A DNA stretch of 64,000 nt from an uncultured Holophagaceae bacterium (GCA_903913215.1 CAIWKE010000003.1:1-64000); one strand, 5' to 3'; shown: positions 1 to 8,344, counted from the first letter of the stretch. Notes: generated by a model not told the origin, from the sequence alone. Translations and numbers: made by a program.

Positions 1-164
1 ATCCCCGTCCATCACCGTTCATCCCCGGCGAAAAACGGCTCTGAGTTGTCTCCGCCTCCAGCCCATTTCCGCGTCTTCTGCGTCAGGTTTTTTCAGGGGT
101 GCAACCCAGCCGACCCCATGGTTGGATTGGCCCGAGACTCCACGGTAAAGCACGATGAACCAAA

Positions 165-196
165 AAAGTTAGCGGCCCGAATGGGCCGCTAACTTT
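165..196 (-). terminator. Intrinsic terminator of the 136-aa gene
   Basis: A perfect 14-bp stem (AAAGTTAGCGGCCC and its complement) with the loop gaat is followed on the minus strand by a run of six T. It lies about 20 nt past the stop codon at 219, so it should end transcription of the minus-strand gene. The first 160 bases of the window hold no convincing gene. Bases 70-90 resemble a lone arm of the repeat family described elsewhere (CGTCTTCTGCGTC). Confidence 0.8.
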
Positions 197-218
197 GCGA
201 GGGCCCATGGCCCACAGC

Positions 219-629
219 TTAGAAAATCGATTCGCCGGGTTTGCGGCGCCACGCTTCGGAGCGCTTCTGGCCATCAGCCTTGGGCTTGGCATCCTTGGCG
301 GCGGCGAGGGTCTGCAGGAGGGAGCCACCCATTTTCGTGGCAACGCTCTTGGCCAGGGCGGGACTGGTGGACTGGCTTGGAGCAGCCGGAGCGCTCACGG
401 GACCAGAGGCCATGCTCTCGGTAGCAGCCACCTTGCTGGTGACCTCCTTGAGCCGCTTCTCGTACCAGACCTTCCGCTTGGGATCCATGACCCGCATGGT
501 GCCGGCCTTTTCTCCCTTCTTCAGAACCTTGGGCTTGGGCTTTTCACGGTCTTCCCGCAACACGGAATCGGGCTTTGCAGCTTCTTCTAGGATCTTCGCC
601 AGGTTTCCAAGGCCACGCAGGTTCATCAT
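219..629 (-). CDS. Hypothetical Lys/Ala/Pro-rich protein
   Basis: I do not recognise this 136-aa protein. It is highly charged. The first half is rich in Lys and Glu (KPKPKVLKKGEKAG; DPKRKVWYEKRLKEV), the middle is an Ala/Pro/Ser-rich low-complexity linker, and the C-terminus is basic (SEAWRRKPGESIF). There is no signal peptide or membrane segment, so a soluble, partly disordered protein is likely. It is probably real because it sits directly upstream of a strong minus-strand terminator and is divergent from the next gene. Two adjacent ATG codons (629 and 626) could start it, and neither has a good ribosome binding site. Function unknown. Confidence 0.6.
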   Translation of the reverse strand: MMNLRGLGNLAKILEEAAKPDSVLREDREKPKPKVLKKGEKAGTMRVMDPKRKVWYEKRLKEVTSKVAATESMASGPVSAPAAPSQSTSPALAKSVATKMGGSLLQTLAAAKDAKPKADGQKRSEAWRRKPGESIF

Positions 630-766
630 GTGCGGTTATTGCTCCAAAAGGGGCCACGGGCCACCACAAACCAGACTACAGGCGATGCCTTTGCTTACAT
701 AGTGGTTTTAGCCAGGAAGTGCGTTTTTTTAATCCAGGACCCCCCGGAGGCCTGAGACTGGGGCAC

Positions 767-1639
767 ATGGGAATTGCCGTAGCCACTCTGAAGGCCCGCC
801 TGGATGGCCTCTGCACCCAGTACGACACGGCCCCGGCCCTGGAGCGGGATCCCCTCAGCGTGCCCCTGACCTACGCGGAGCCTCTGGATCAGGAACTGGC
901 AGCGTTCGTGGCGGCCCATTTGGCCTATGGCCGCGTGGACCCCATGATCCGTGCCGTGCGGGCCGCCCTGACCCCGCTGGGGGAGCAGCCGGCTAGCTGG
1001 CTGCGGGACCATTCGGCGCCTGCCATCCAGAAGCATCTGGGCCAGGCGCTTCAGGCCTGGGCATGGCGCTTCCACACGCAGTTGGACCTGACAGCCTGGC
1101 TGCTGGCCTGGAAGCGCCTGGACGCCGAAAGCGGCATGGGCCTGGAGACCCACTTGCTGCCGGGCCCCGGCCTCAGCACGGATGCTGCCCTCTCCCGCTT
1201 GGTCCAGCGGCTGCGCCGGGAACTGCCAGCCAGTTATGGAACCCGCTTCTCGCTCCCGGATCCACTGGAGGGAGCCGCCTGCAAGCGCTGGCGCATGTTC
1301 CTGCGCTGGATGGCCCGCACTGACTGGCCAGACCTGGGCATTTGGACCGGCTACCCCGTGGCCAGTCTGGTGATCCCCCTGGACACCCATGTGGCGAGGG
1401 TCTCCCGGTTCATCGGGCTCACGGCCCGCGCCACGCCGGACGGGCGCATGGCAATGGAGATCACCGACGCCCTGCGCCGCCTGGACCCCGCAGACCCCCT
1501 GCGCTACGACTTCGCCCTCAGCCACCTGGGAATCCTGGGGGATTGCCCGGGGGTGCGGCAGCGGAGCACCTGTGGGGAGTGTGCGCTGTACTCCGTGTGC
1601 CGTGCGGGCTCCAAATCCGCTGCGCGGATTCGGAGTTAG
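767..1639 (+). CDS. TIGR02757 (DUF2400) family protein with C-terminal cysteine cluster
   Basis: This 290-aa protein matches what I know of the TIGR02757/DUF2400 family, whose biochemical role is not established. Features seen are an N-terminal LAAFVAAHLAYGRV segment, a central RWRMFLRWMARTD stretch and VIPLDTHVAR. At the C-terminus lie four cysteines spaced C-x8-C-x2-C-x5-C (DCPGVRQRSTCGECALYSVC). That spacing closely resembles the [4Fe-4S] loop of endonuclease III/MutY glycosylases (C-x6-C-x2-C-x5-C), so a DNA-binding HhH-like protein with an iron-sulfur cluster is a reasonable inference. The open frame extends upstream to 575. I chose the ATG at 767 because family similarity begins there. 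GGAGG lies upstream but rather far away (16 nt). The last codons overlap a palindrome that recurs near mtgA. Confidence 0.8.
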   Translation: MGIAVATLKARLDGLCTQYDTAPALERDPLSVPLTYAEPLDQELAAFVAAHLAYGRVDPMIRAVRAALTPLGEQPASWLRDHSAPAIQKHLGQALQAWAWRFHTQLDLTAWLLAWKRLDAESGMGLETHLLPGPGLSTDAALSRLVQRLRRELPASYGTRFSLPDPLEGAACKRWRMFLRWMARTDWPDLGIWTGYPVASLVIPLDTHVARVSRFIGLTARATPDGRMAMEITDALRRLDPADPLRYDFALSHLGILGDCPGVRQRSTCGECALYSVCRAGSKSAARIRS

Positions 1640-1804
1640 AAAACGACAGTGAATGTCTGTTTTAGGTGAGCGTGGGGGGGGCTCTGCGGAGCGGGGACCC
1701 ACTGGGAGCGCAAGCCAGTGGCGACTCGCTCTGGCGGAGCCGCTCTCTGCCGGGCGATCTCCTCAACCACGAATCCGCTTTGCGGCTTCGCGGGCTGCGG
1801 TGAT

Positions 1805-1870
1805 TCCTTTTACTGTCGAACGCGGCATTTAGCCGCGTCCGACTCGCGCTACGCGCTTGACGTAAAAGGA
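1805..1870. repeat. Large imperfect palindrome abutting the SRP RNA gene
   Basis: Outer arms TCCTTTTAC (1805) and GTAAAAGGA (1862) are exact complements and enclose two smaller hairpins, CGCGGC-attta-GCCGCG (1821-1837) and GCGCTACGCGC. It begins where the SRP RNA ends, so on the minus strand it could serve in 3'-end formation, or it may be an extragenic palindromic element. The stretch 1640-1804 contains more short hairpins (for example CCACTGGGAGCGCAAGCCAGTGG) and no gene I can support. The open frame 1662..1886 minus is built from these palindromes. Confidence 0.5.
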
Positions 1871-1966
1871 GGGCCGGGCTTGCCACGGCACTCGGGGGAA
1901 CGACTTAGGGCTGCTTCTTCCGACCTGACCCGGTTCATCGCACCCCGATGCATGGGGCCCGGCTTG
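1871..1966 (-). ncRNA. ffs: Signal recognition particle RNA (4.5S, small bacterial type)
   Basis: Read on the minus strand, this roughly 96-nt segment contains the diagnostic SRP domain IV apical sequence GGTCAGGTCGGAAGAAGCAG. In E. coli 4.5S RNA the equivalent is GGUCAGGUCCGGAAGGAAGCAGC. The two ends pair (GCCGGGC near the 5' end, GCCCGGC near the 3' end), closing the rod-shaped molecule. The RNA binds Ffh and targets nascent membrane proteins to FtsY. The exact ends are estimated from the closing helix. A short run of T (TCCTTTTAC) follows the 3' end. No adjacent gene explains this segment, and it lies in a 600-bp non-coding gap. Confidence 0.9.
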
Positions 1967-2091
1967 GATTCAGAGTAGCCGGGATGCTCGTTCCAACGCC
2001 ACCGGGTGGCCCTTCGGCGATTGCTGGGAGCCTTCGAAGTGCACGATTCATGGGACTTTTTTCGATCCTGGAAAATTACGGTGCCTCACCC

Positions 2092-2120
2092 TTGACACCC
2101 CTACATGTTGGGGCCATCCT
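2092..2120 (+). promoter_or_regulatory. Candidate nrdJ promoter with overlapping palindromic operator
   Basis: A perfect -35 hexamer TTGACA (2092-2097) is followed by the inverted repeat CCCCTACATGTTGGGG (2098-2113). This palindrome would lie between or over the -35 and -10 regions, as a repressor site would. The -10 box is not convincing. An NrdR-type regulator is an obvious candidate for a ribonucleotide reductase gene, but the bases do not match the NrdR consensus closely and I see one copy rather than the usual pair. No cobalamin riboswitch is recognisable in the leader (2120-2250). Confidence 0.3.
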
Positions 2121-2253
2121 TTTCCTCCGGCACAACCCATAGAGGTCGACTGCAGAATTCCCCACTGCCTGGGGAGCGTCCTGTACCCCTCGATGGACCG
2201 GTTTGAACCTCCCGAAATCTCCTCCATCCACACTCTTAACCCAGGACTGTCTC

Positions 2254-5200
2254 ATGAAGATTGCCCGTCACTTCACGAAGGCCGGTCACGACCCCCTGGA
2301 AGGGATCCCCTTCGTCCCGCGCACCAGCCGCATCTCGAAGCTCGACGGCACGGTGGTCTTCGAGGCCAAGGACGTGATGGTGCCTGAGACCTGGTCCCAG
2401 GTGGCCGTGGACATCCTGGCCCAGAAGTATTTCCGTCGGAAGGGCATCGACGAAGCCAATGGCGGGGAGAAGGACGCGCGGCAGGTCTTCCATCGCCTAG
2501 CGGGCTGCTGGCGGCATTGGGGCGAGTCTCACGGCTATTTTGAGACGGGTGAGGACGCCCAGGCCTTCTATGACGAGCTGACCTACATGCTCGCCAACCA
2601 GATGTGCGCGCCCAATTCGCCCCAGTGGTTCAACACCGGCCTGCACTACGCCTATGGCATCTCGGGCCCGGCCCAGGGCCACAGCTTCGTGAATCCCGTC
2701 ACGGGCGGCATGGAGAAATCCACTTCGGCCTATGAGCGGCCCCAGCCTCATGCCTGCTTCATCCAGAGCGTGGCCGATGACCTCGTGAACGAGGGCGGCA
2801 TCATGGACCTGTGGACCCGCGAGGCCCGCATCTTCAAGTACGGCTCCGGCACCGGCACCAACTTCTCCAAGGTGCGCGGCTCCGATGAGAACCTCTCGGG
2901 GGGAGGCAAGAGCTCGGGCCTCATGAGCTTCCTGGCCGTGGGCGATCGCGCCGCCGGCGCCATCAAGAGCGGCGGCACCACGCGCCGCGCCGCCAAGATG
3001 GTCTGCCTGGACCTGGACCACCCCGACATCGAAGCCTTCGTGGACTGGAAGGTCACGGAGGAGCGCAAGGTGGCCATGCTGGCCGCGGGCAGTGCCCTGG
3101 TGCGCCGCCACTGGGACAACATCTGCCTGAGCGTGGAAGGCTCCACCTCCAGGGACACCAATCCCCTGACCAACGAGGCCCTGCGAAAGGCCCTGGCCAA
3201 GGCCAAGCGCGAGGGCGTGCCCGCAGCCTTCCTGACCCAGTGCCTGGGCCGCTTGGCGGAAGGCGACCTGACCCGCGACCTCCTGGGCTATGACACCTCT
3301 TGGGATGGTGAGGGCTATGCCACCGTGGGCGGCATGAACTCCAACAACAGCGTGCGAGTCCCGGATCCCTTCATGCGCGCCCTGGAGATGGACGGCGACT
3401 GGGAACTCAAGCGCCGCACGGACGGCAAGGTCTCGAAGAAGCTCCGGGCCAAGGATCTCTGGGAGAAAGTGAACCGCGCCGCCTGGGCCTGCGCCGACCC
3501 CGGAATCCAATTCAACACCACCATCAACGACTGGCACACTTGCCCCGAAGACGGCCCCATCAACGCGAGCAACCCCTGCTCTGAATACATGTTCCTGGAT
3601 GACACGGCCTGCAACCTGGCCTCGCTGAACCTCTGCACCTTCCTCACGGAGGACGGCGGCTTCGACCTGGCGGGCTATCGCCACGGCATCCGCCTCTGGA
3701 CCGTGGTGCTGGAAATCAGTGTGCTCATGGCCCAGTTCCCCAGCGACTCCATCGCCCGGCTCAGCTACGAGTTCCGCACCCTGGGCCTGGGCTACGCCAA
3801 CCTGGGCGCCATGCTCATGCGCATGGGCATCCCTTACGACAGCACGGACGGCACCCAGTGGTGCGCGGCCCTCACGGCCATCCTCACGGGTGATGCCTAT
3901 GCCGCCAGCGCCGAAATGGCACGGGAGCTGGGGCCCTTCCCCGGCTACCAGAAGAACGCCGCCCACATGCTGCGCGTCATTCGCAACCACCGCCGCGCCG
4001 CCTACAATGCGCCTGCCTCGGAGTACGAGCAGCTCTCCATCCGGCCTCAGGGTCTGCATGGCGCTGGCGTGCCCAAGCGCATCGTGGAGGCCGCTCGCGA
4101 AAGCTGGGACACGGCCCTCACCTACGGCGAGCAGTGGGGCTTCCGCAATGCTCAGGTGTCGGTGCTGGCCCCCACGGGCACCATCGGCCTCCTCATGGAC
4201 TGCGACACCACCGGGGTCGAGCCCGACTTCGCCCTGGTGAAGTTCAAGAAGTTGGCGGGCGGCGGCTACTTCAAGCTGGTGAACCGCGCCATCCCCGAGG
4301 CCCTGGCCCGCATCGGCTACTCCTCCAAGCAGATCCAGGAGATCGAGCGGCACGTGGTGGGCTGGCTGCAGATCACGGACGAGACCCCCGGTATCACCCG
4401 CAGCATGCTCAAGGGTGCCGCCTGGGCTGAGGAGGAGATCGCCTCTGTGGAGCAGAAGCTCCCCACGGCCTTCGACCCCGCTTACGCCATCGACGTGGAC
4501 CGCCTCAAGAACGACTTCAGCGCCGAGCAGGTGGAGACCTTCCTCCTGGCCCTGGCGGGTTCCATGACCGTGGAGGGGGCGCCCTACCTCAAGGATGAGC
4601 ACCTGCCCATCTTCGATTGCGCCAACCGCTGCGGCCGGACCGGACGTCGCTACATCGCCCCCATGGGCCACCTGCGCATGATGGGCGCTGCCCAGCCCTT
4701 CCTCAGCGGCGCCATCAGCAAGACCATCAACCTCCCCGCCGAAGCCACCGTACCCGAGATCGGCAGCATCTACGAAGCCAGCTGGCAGCTCATGCTCAAG
4801 GCCGTGGCCCTCTACCGTGACGGCTCCAAGATGAGCCAGGCCATGGCCACCAGCCTGGACCTGCTGGACGGCGTGGATACGCTGATGGACGAGCAGGCCA
4901 CCCCTGCCGAGAAGACGCCCGTGCTGGCCCAGGCCCTGACCAATCAGCTGGTCCGCACCTACCGGCGCCGCCTGCCCAACCGCCGCGGCGGCTACACCCA
5001 GTCCGCCACCATCGGTGGCACCAAGCTCTACCTGCGCACCGGCGAATACGAAGACGGCAGCTTGGGCGAGATCTTCCTCGACATCCACAAGGAGGGCGCC
5101 GCCTTCCGCGCCGTGCTCAACTGCTTCGCCATTGCCGTCAGCATGGGCCTTCAGCACGGCGTGCCCCTGGAAGAGTTCTGCGATGCCTTCCTGTTCACCC

Positions 5201-5643
5201 GCTTCGAGCCAGGTGGCATGGTCATGGGCAGCGACACCATCAAGCTCAGCACCAGCCTCATTGACTTCGTGTTCCGGGAACTTGCCATCAGCTATCTGGG
5301 CCGCTATGACCTGGCCCACGTGGAACCCGAGCAGCTCATGACCGCTGCGGGCGTCCGGCCCAACAGCCAGGCCCCCGGCGTGAATCTGCCCAGCCTGCCC
5401 ACGGGCACCCCCCTGCCCTTCCCCGAGGCCACTGGACCGGGCGCTCCCGCCCAGATTGCCTCCACACCAGCCCCCGTGCTGGTGGGCGTCACGGGTGCCC
5501 GGCAGGCGGTGTCGGCCGCCCAGGCCGCTCGCGAGAAGGGTTACACCGGGGATCCCTGCCCCGAGTGCGGCCACCTCACGCTGGTGCGCAACGGGGCCTG
5601 CATGAAGTGCCAGACCTGCGGCGCCACCACCGGCTGCAGCTAG
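2254..5643 (+). CDS. nrdJ: Adenosylcobalamin-dependent (class II) ribonucleotide reductase
   Basis: NrdJ reduces ribonucleotides to deoxyribonucleotides using a radical generated from adenosylcobalamin, so it needs neither oxygen nor a second subunit. The 1129-aa protein shows the catalytic barrel motifs NPCSEYMFLDDTACNLASLN (about residue 440) and PTGTIGLLMDCDTTG (about 640). A TSCPD-type domain follows around 910-1000, then a Pro/Ala-rich linker. The C-terminal zinc-ribbon-like CPECGH...CMKCQTCG (about 1102) is typical of long NrdJ proteins and includes the cysteines that re-reduce the active site. The ATG at 2254 is preceded by an AGGA-type ribosome binding site. The frame stays open upstream to 2203, but that extension has no homology. 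It is monocistronic and followed by an inverted-repeat element that may terminate it. I see no other reductase class in the window. Confidence 0.95.
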   Translation: MKIARHFTKAGHDPLEGIPFVPRTSRISKLDGTVVFEAKDVMVPETWSQVAVDILAQKYFRRKGIDEANGGEKDARQVFHRLAGCWRHWGESHGYFETGEDAQAFYDELTYMLANQMCAPNSPQWFNTGLHYAYGISGPAQGHSFVNPVTGGMEKSTSAYERPQPHACFIQSVADDLVNEGGIMDLWTREARIFKYGSGTGTNFSKVRGSDENLSGGGKSSGLMSFLAVGDRAAGAIKSGGTTRRAAKMVCLDLDHPDIEAFVDWKVTEERKVAMLAAGSALVRRHWDNICLSVEGSTSRDTNPLTNEALRKALAKAKREGVPAAFLTQCLGRLAEGDLTRDLLGYDTSWDGEGYATVGGMNSNNSVRVPDPFMRALEMDGDWELKRRTDGKVSKKLRAKDLWEKVNRAAWACADPGIQFNTTINDWHTCPEDGPINASNPCSEYMFLDDTACNLASLNLCTFLTEDGGFDLAGYRHGIRLWTVVLEISVLMAQFPSDSIARLSYEFRTLGLGYANLGAMLMRMGIPYDSTDGTQWCAALTAILTGDAYAASAEMARELGPFPGYQKNAAHMLRVIRNHRRAAYNAPASEYEQLSIRPQGLHGAGVPKRIVEAARESWDTALTYGEQWGFRNAQVSVLAPTGTIGLLMDCDTTGVEPDFALVKFKKLAGGGYFKLVNRAIPEALARIGYSSKQIQEIERHVVGWLQITDETPGITRSMLKGAAWAEEEIASVEQKLPTAFDPAYAIDVDRLKNDFSAEQVETFLLALAGSMTVEGAPYLKDEHLPIFDCANRCGRTGRRYIAPMGHLRMMGAAQPFLSGAISKTINLPAEATVPEIGSIYEASWQLMLKAVALYRDGSKMSQAMATSLDLLDGVDTLMDEQATPAEKTPVLAQALTNQLVRTYRRRLPNRRGGYTQSATIGGTKLYLRTGEYEDGSLGEIFLDIHKEGAAFRAVLNCFAIAVSMGLQHGVPLEEFCDAFLFTRFEPGGMVMGSDTIKLSTSLIDFVFRELAISYLGRYDLAHVEPEQLMTAAGVRPNSQAPGVNLPSLPTGTPLPFPEATGPGAPAQIASTPAPVLVGVTGARQAVSAAQAAREKGYTGDPCPECGHLTLVRNGACMKCQTCGATTGCS

Positions 5644-5668
5644 AGCCTTCCCGCAGACCTAGGCATTC

Positions 5669-5733
5669 CCGCGAAGACGGGAAGACCACGAAGAAGATCC
5701 TCTTCTTTCTTCGTGGTCTTCCTGTCTTCGCGG
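5669..5733. repeat. Inverted-repeat element R1 (CGAAGA subfamily)
   Basis: The left arm CCGCGAAGACGGGAAGACC (and onwards to 5697) pairs almost perfectly with 5704-5733 (ending CTTCCTGTCTTCGCGG), with a loop of about 6 nt. It is the compact form of the window-wide family, lies 25 nt after the nrdJ stop and is followed by ATTTTCTC, so it may double as a terminator. Bases 5734-5943 hold no further gene that I can support. Confidence 0.75.
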
Positions 5734-5943
5734 ATTTTCTCTCCCCCCGGGCGATTCAGGACGGCTGGCTGAACTCGACCTCCACCGGCATAAGCCCACA
5801 CAAGGGCCACCGATGGATGAATCCATCCCTTGTTTTTCGCCCCCCCACCCCACTTGCTTGATTTTTCTATGTGCCGCACCCGAACCTCAGTTTCCCCGGA
5901 ACCGGATTTGTGTTTAGCTGGGCCATCCCTGCCTTGGATTCCC

Positions 5944-6705
5944 ATGCCCGACCTGCTGGACGCCACCACCCTGGACCTGGCCCTCGACCCGGAGTTGCAA
6001 AGCCTCCTCGCCACCTGTCCGGAGATTGCCCTTCTGCGCTTCCGGGATGGCGAGTGCCTGGTGGAGGAGGGGGACGGGGGCCAGGACTTCTATCTGGTCC
6101 GCAGTGGCAGCCTCGTGGTGGAGCGGGCCATGCCCGACGGCACGAAGCGCGCCCTGGCCCAGCTGACCTGTCACCCCGAGACCCCCAGCATCATCGGCGA
6201 GATGGCCTCCCTGGGCGCCGCCCGACGCTCGGCCACGGTGCGAGCCGTGGGCAGCTGTCAGGCCCTGCACCTGCAACCCGCGCACCTGGACACCCTCATC
6301 GCAGGCTACCCCGGGCTCACCCGCCTGCTCTGCCGCCAGTTCACATTGCGCCTGCGGGAGGCCATCGACGAGGTGCGGGATCTGCGCGCCTGCTTTGATC
6401 TTGGCGCTCAACGCCGCCTGGTCCAAGCCGGAGAGCGGCTCTTCGAGGTCGGCCGTCCGGCGAACGAGTTGTTCCAGTTGGCCATGGGCGCCCTCAGCCT
6501 GGAATCTGAGACGGAGACCCGCACCGTACGGGCCGAGGACCTCCCGGGCGGCTTCCTGGACCTGGGGCCCTTCCTGCGCAACCAGCCCCACAGCGCCACC
6601 GCCATGGCGTCGGAGACCTGCTTCCTGGCCGTCATCAGCGCCGAGCGCCGGGAGGCCTTCCTGCGCAGCCATCCCGGGCTCGTGCTGGAGCTATTCCAGA
6701 ATTAG
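5944..6705 (+). CDS. Double cyclic-nucleotide-binding-fold protein
   Basis: The 253-aa protein begins with a cNMP-binding-type beta-barrel. A glycine turn (RDGECLVEEGDGGQDFYLVRSG) and a phosphate-binding-cassette-like region (SIIGEMASLGAARRSATV) lie at about residues 25-105. A second, degenerate copy follows (VQAGERLFEVGRPANELFQLAMG) and lacks a clear ligand cassette. No HTH or catalytic domain follows, so this is a sensor or adaptor rather than a CRP-type regulator. The frame is open to 5830. ATG 5944 was chosen because the fold begins there, but it lacks a clear Shine-Dalgarno, and ATG 5869 is an alternative. Its end overlaps the convergent gene by 4 nt. Confidence 0.75.
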   Translation: MPDLLDATTLDLALDPELQSLLATCPEIALLRFRDGECLVEEGDGGQDFYLVRSGSLVVERAMPDGTKRALAQLTCHPETPSIIGEMASLGAARRSATVRAVGSCQALHLQPAHLDTLIAGYPGLTRLLCRQFTLRLREAIDEVRDLRACFDLGAQRRLVQAGERLFEVGRPANELFQLAMGALSLESETETRTVRAEDLPGGFLDLGPFLRNQPHSATAMASETCFLAVISAERREAFLRSHPGLVLELFQN

Positions 6706-6947
6706 TGCCTGTCGTGCCCCTTGTGCTCGCCGCGCTCACGATTCTCGTGCTTCTCCTGGCCCTTGTGCTTCCCGCGGTTGCGGTGGCGGGGAGCGGGCCT
6801 GCGCTCCTCGCGGCGACCGGACTGTGAGGGGGCGGGCTTCTTTGACAGGCCCAGGGGGTCGGGCAGTCCCAGAGGGTTGGGCAACTGGGCCAGGAGCAGG
6901 GAACTGCCGAACAGCAAGACAATGAACGTGCGGGTCAATCGGGTCAT
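6702..6947 (-). CDS. Small secreted basic protein
   Basis: This 81-aa protein has a clear signal peptide (MTRLTRTFIVLLFGSSLLLA). A PNPLGLPDPLGL repeat follows, then a tail extremely rich in Arg, His, Lys and Glu (KHKGQEKHENRERGEHKGHDRH). A strong ribosome binding site (GGAGG, 5 nt before ATG) supports it. The tail could bind metal or nucleic acid or be disordered. I do not recognise a family. It converges with the cNMP-fold gene with a 4-nt overlap. Confidence 0.6.
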   Translation of the reverse strand: MTRLTRTFIVLLFGSSLLLAQLPNPLGLPDPLGLSKKPAPSQSGRREERRPAPRHRNRGKHKGQEKHENRERGEHKGHDRH

Positions 6948-7041
6948 GGCATCCTCCCGGAGCGGATTCTGCAGGGTGCAGCGGCCCCGTTCCGGTGCTC
7001 TCTGATCTTACTCGCTCCGATGAAGAACCCCGCGGCATCGC

Positions 7042-7251
7042 CTACTCGAAGCGCGTTGGATCGTACCAGTGCTGCTCGGCCAGGCGCTCCCGTTCCTGCT
7101 CCTGCCGCTGCTGCTTGGAGGGGAAGTCCTCGTCTTCCAAGAGGGTGGGATCCGGGAGGGGCTGGCCATGCAACTCCTGGAGGGGAGCCGCGCGGCGCTC
7201 CACGCCAATGATCCGACTCCAGGTCTGCCTTCGTTCCAAAGGACTTAACAT
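7042..7251 (-). CDS. Small hypothetical protein
   Basis: This 69-aa soluble protein begins MLSPLERRQTWSRIIG and ends EHWYDPTRFE-like (AEQHWYDPTRFE). It has a Gln/Arg/Glu-rich probable helix (PSKQQRQEQERERLAEQ). The ORF track starts it at 7308, inside the mdh terminator. I prefer the ATG at 7251, which has GAGGTGG 3 nt before it. It lies directly downstream of mdh in the same direction, but the terminator separates them. Family unknown. Confidence 0.55.
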   Translation of the reverse strand: MLSPLERRQTWSRIIGVERRAAPLQELHGQPLPDPTLLEDEDFPSKQQRQEQERERLAEQHWYDPTRFE

Positions 7252-7313
7252 CGTCCACCTCGGGCCTGCTCTCAAGATAGGCATCTGGTTTTGTCTTGCC
7301 ATTGTCAAAAAAA

Positions 7314-7339
7314 GCAGGGGCCGAAGCCCCTGCTTTTTT
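7314..7339. terminator. Bidirectional-looking intrinsic terminator after mdh
   Basis: The stem GCAGGGGC-cgaa-GCCCCTGC has A7 on one side and T6 on the other, so it can terminate in either direction. It lies 18 nt past the mdh stop on the minus strand. Confidence 0.85.
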
Positions 7340-7357
7340 GCCTTCTGGAGGCGGAGT

Positions 7358-8344
7358 CTAGATCAGGCCCAGATCCTTCACGGCCTGGCGCTCTTCGTCC
7401 AGTTCCTTGGCGGTGGCGTCCATCTTGGCGCGGCTGAAGGCGTTGATCTCCAGGCCCTGCACGATGCTGATGACGCCGTTCTTCACCGTGACGGGGAAGC
7501 CGTAGACCAGACCCTTGGGCACGCCGTAGCTGCCGTCGGACACGAAGGCCATGCTGGTCCAATCGCCCTCGGGGGTGCCCAAGGCCCAGCTGTGCATGTG
7601 GTCGATGGCAGCGTTGGCGGCGCTGGCGGCGCTGCTGAGGCCGCGGGCCTCGATGATGGCGGCGCCACGCTTGGCGACGGTGGGGATGTAGGTGCTCTCA
7701 TACCAGGCCTGGTCGTTCACCAGGTCCGCGGCATTCTTGCCGTCCACGGTGGCGTGGTAGAGGTCCGGGAACTGGGTGACGCTGTGGTTGCCCCAGATGG
7801 TCATGTTCTTGATGGCCGTGACCGGCTTGCCAGTTTTTTCAGCCAGCTGCGAGATGGCGCGGTTGTGGTCCAGGCGCACCATGGCGTGGAACTGCTCGGG
7901 CTTCAGCTTGGGGGCGTTGGACAGCGCGATGAAGGCGTTGGTGTTGGCGGGGTTGCCCACCACCAGCACGCGCACGTTACGGCTGGCCACTTCGCTCAGG
8001 GCATGGCCCTGGGGCTTGAAGATGCCGCCATTGGCGTTCAGCAGGTCAGCCCGCTCCATGCCGGCCTTGCGGGGCAGTGCGCCCACGAGGAGGGCATAGT
8101 CGGCATCCTTGAAGGCCACCATGGGATCGTCGGAGGTGACCACGCCCGCCAACAGCGGGAAGGCGCAATCCTTGAGCTCCATGACCACGCCCGCCAGGGC
8201 CTTCAGGGCCGGGGTGATCTCCAGCAACTGGAGGATCACGGGCTGGTCTTCACCCAACATCGCGCCGCTGGCGATGCGGAAAAGCAGACTGTATCCGATC
8301 TGGCCGGCAGCGCCGGTTACGGCCACGCGAACGGGGGGCTTCAT
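7358..8344 (-). CDS. mdh: Malate dehydrogenase (NAD-dependent)
   Basis: This 328-aa enzyme of the TCA cycle interconverts malate and oxaloacetate. The N-terminal NAD-binding motif [15 protein letters not shown], the conserved [10 protein letters not shown] segment, [16 protein letters not shown] (substrate arginine and Asp relay) and IWGNHS (catalytic histidine) identify the cytosolic-type (type 2) malate dehydrogenase rather than the lactate-dehydrogenase-like type. The ATG is preceded by AGGAGG at good spacing. The gene is monocistronic, with its own terminator at 7314-7339. In an organism with fermentative genes it could also run reductively toward malate. Confidence 0.96.
   Translation of the reverse strand: MKPPVRVAVTGAAGQIGYSLLFRIASGAMLGEDQPVILQLLEITPALKALAGVVMELKDCAFPLLAGVVTSDDPMVAFKDADYALLVGALPRKAGMERADLLNANGGIFKPQGHALSEVASRNVRVLVVGNPANTNAFIALSNAPKLKPEQFHAMVRLDHNRAISQLAEKTGKPVTAIKNMTIWGNHSVTQFPDLYHATVDGKNAADLVNDQAWYESTYIPTVAKRGAAIIEARGLSSAASAANAAIDHMHSWALGTPEGDWTSMAFVSDGSYGVPKGLVYGFPVTVKNGVISIVQGLEINAFSRAKMDATAKELDEERQAVKDLGLI

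Noticed and set aside
1662-1886. 74-aa minus-strand ORF
   Set aside because: Arg/Ser-rich translation of palindromic non-coding sequence next to and overlapping the SRP RNA.
2120-2250. Cobalamin riboswitch upstream of nrdJ
   Set aside because: I looked for the conserved B12-box GCCACTG-type sequence and found none.
2497-5574. 1025-aa minus-strand frame
   Set aside because: It is antisense to nrdJ, Gly/Ala/His-rich as expected from reading high-GC codons backwards, and has no recognisable motif.
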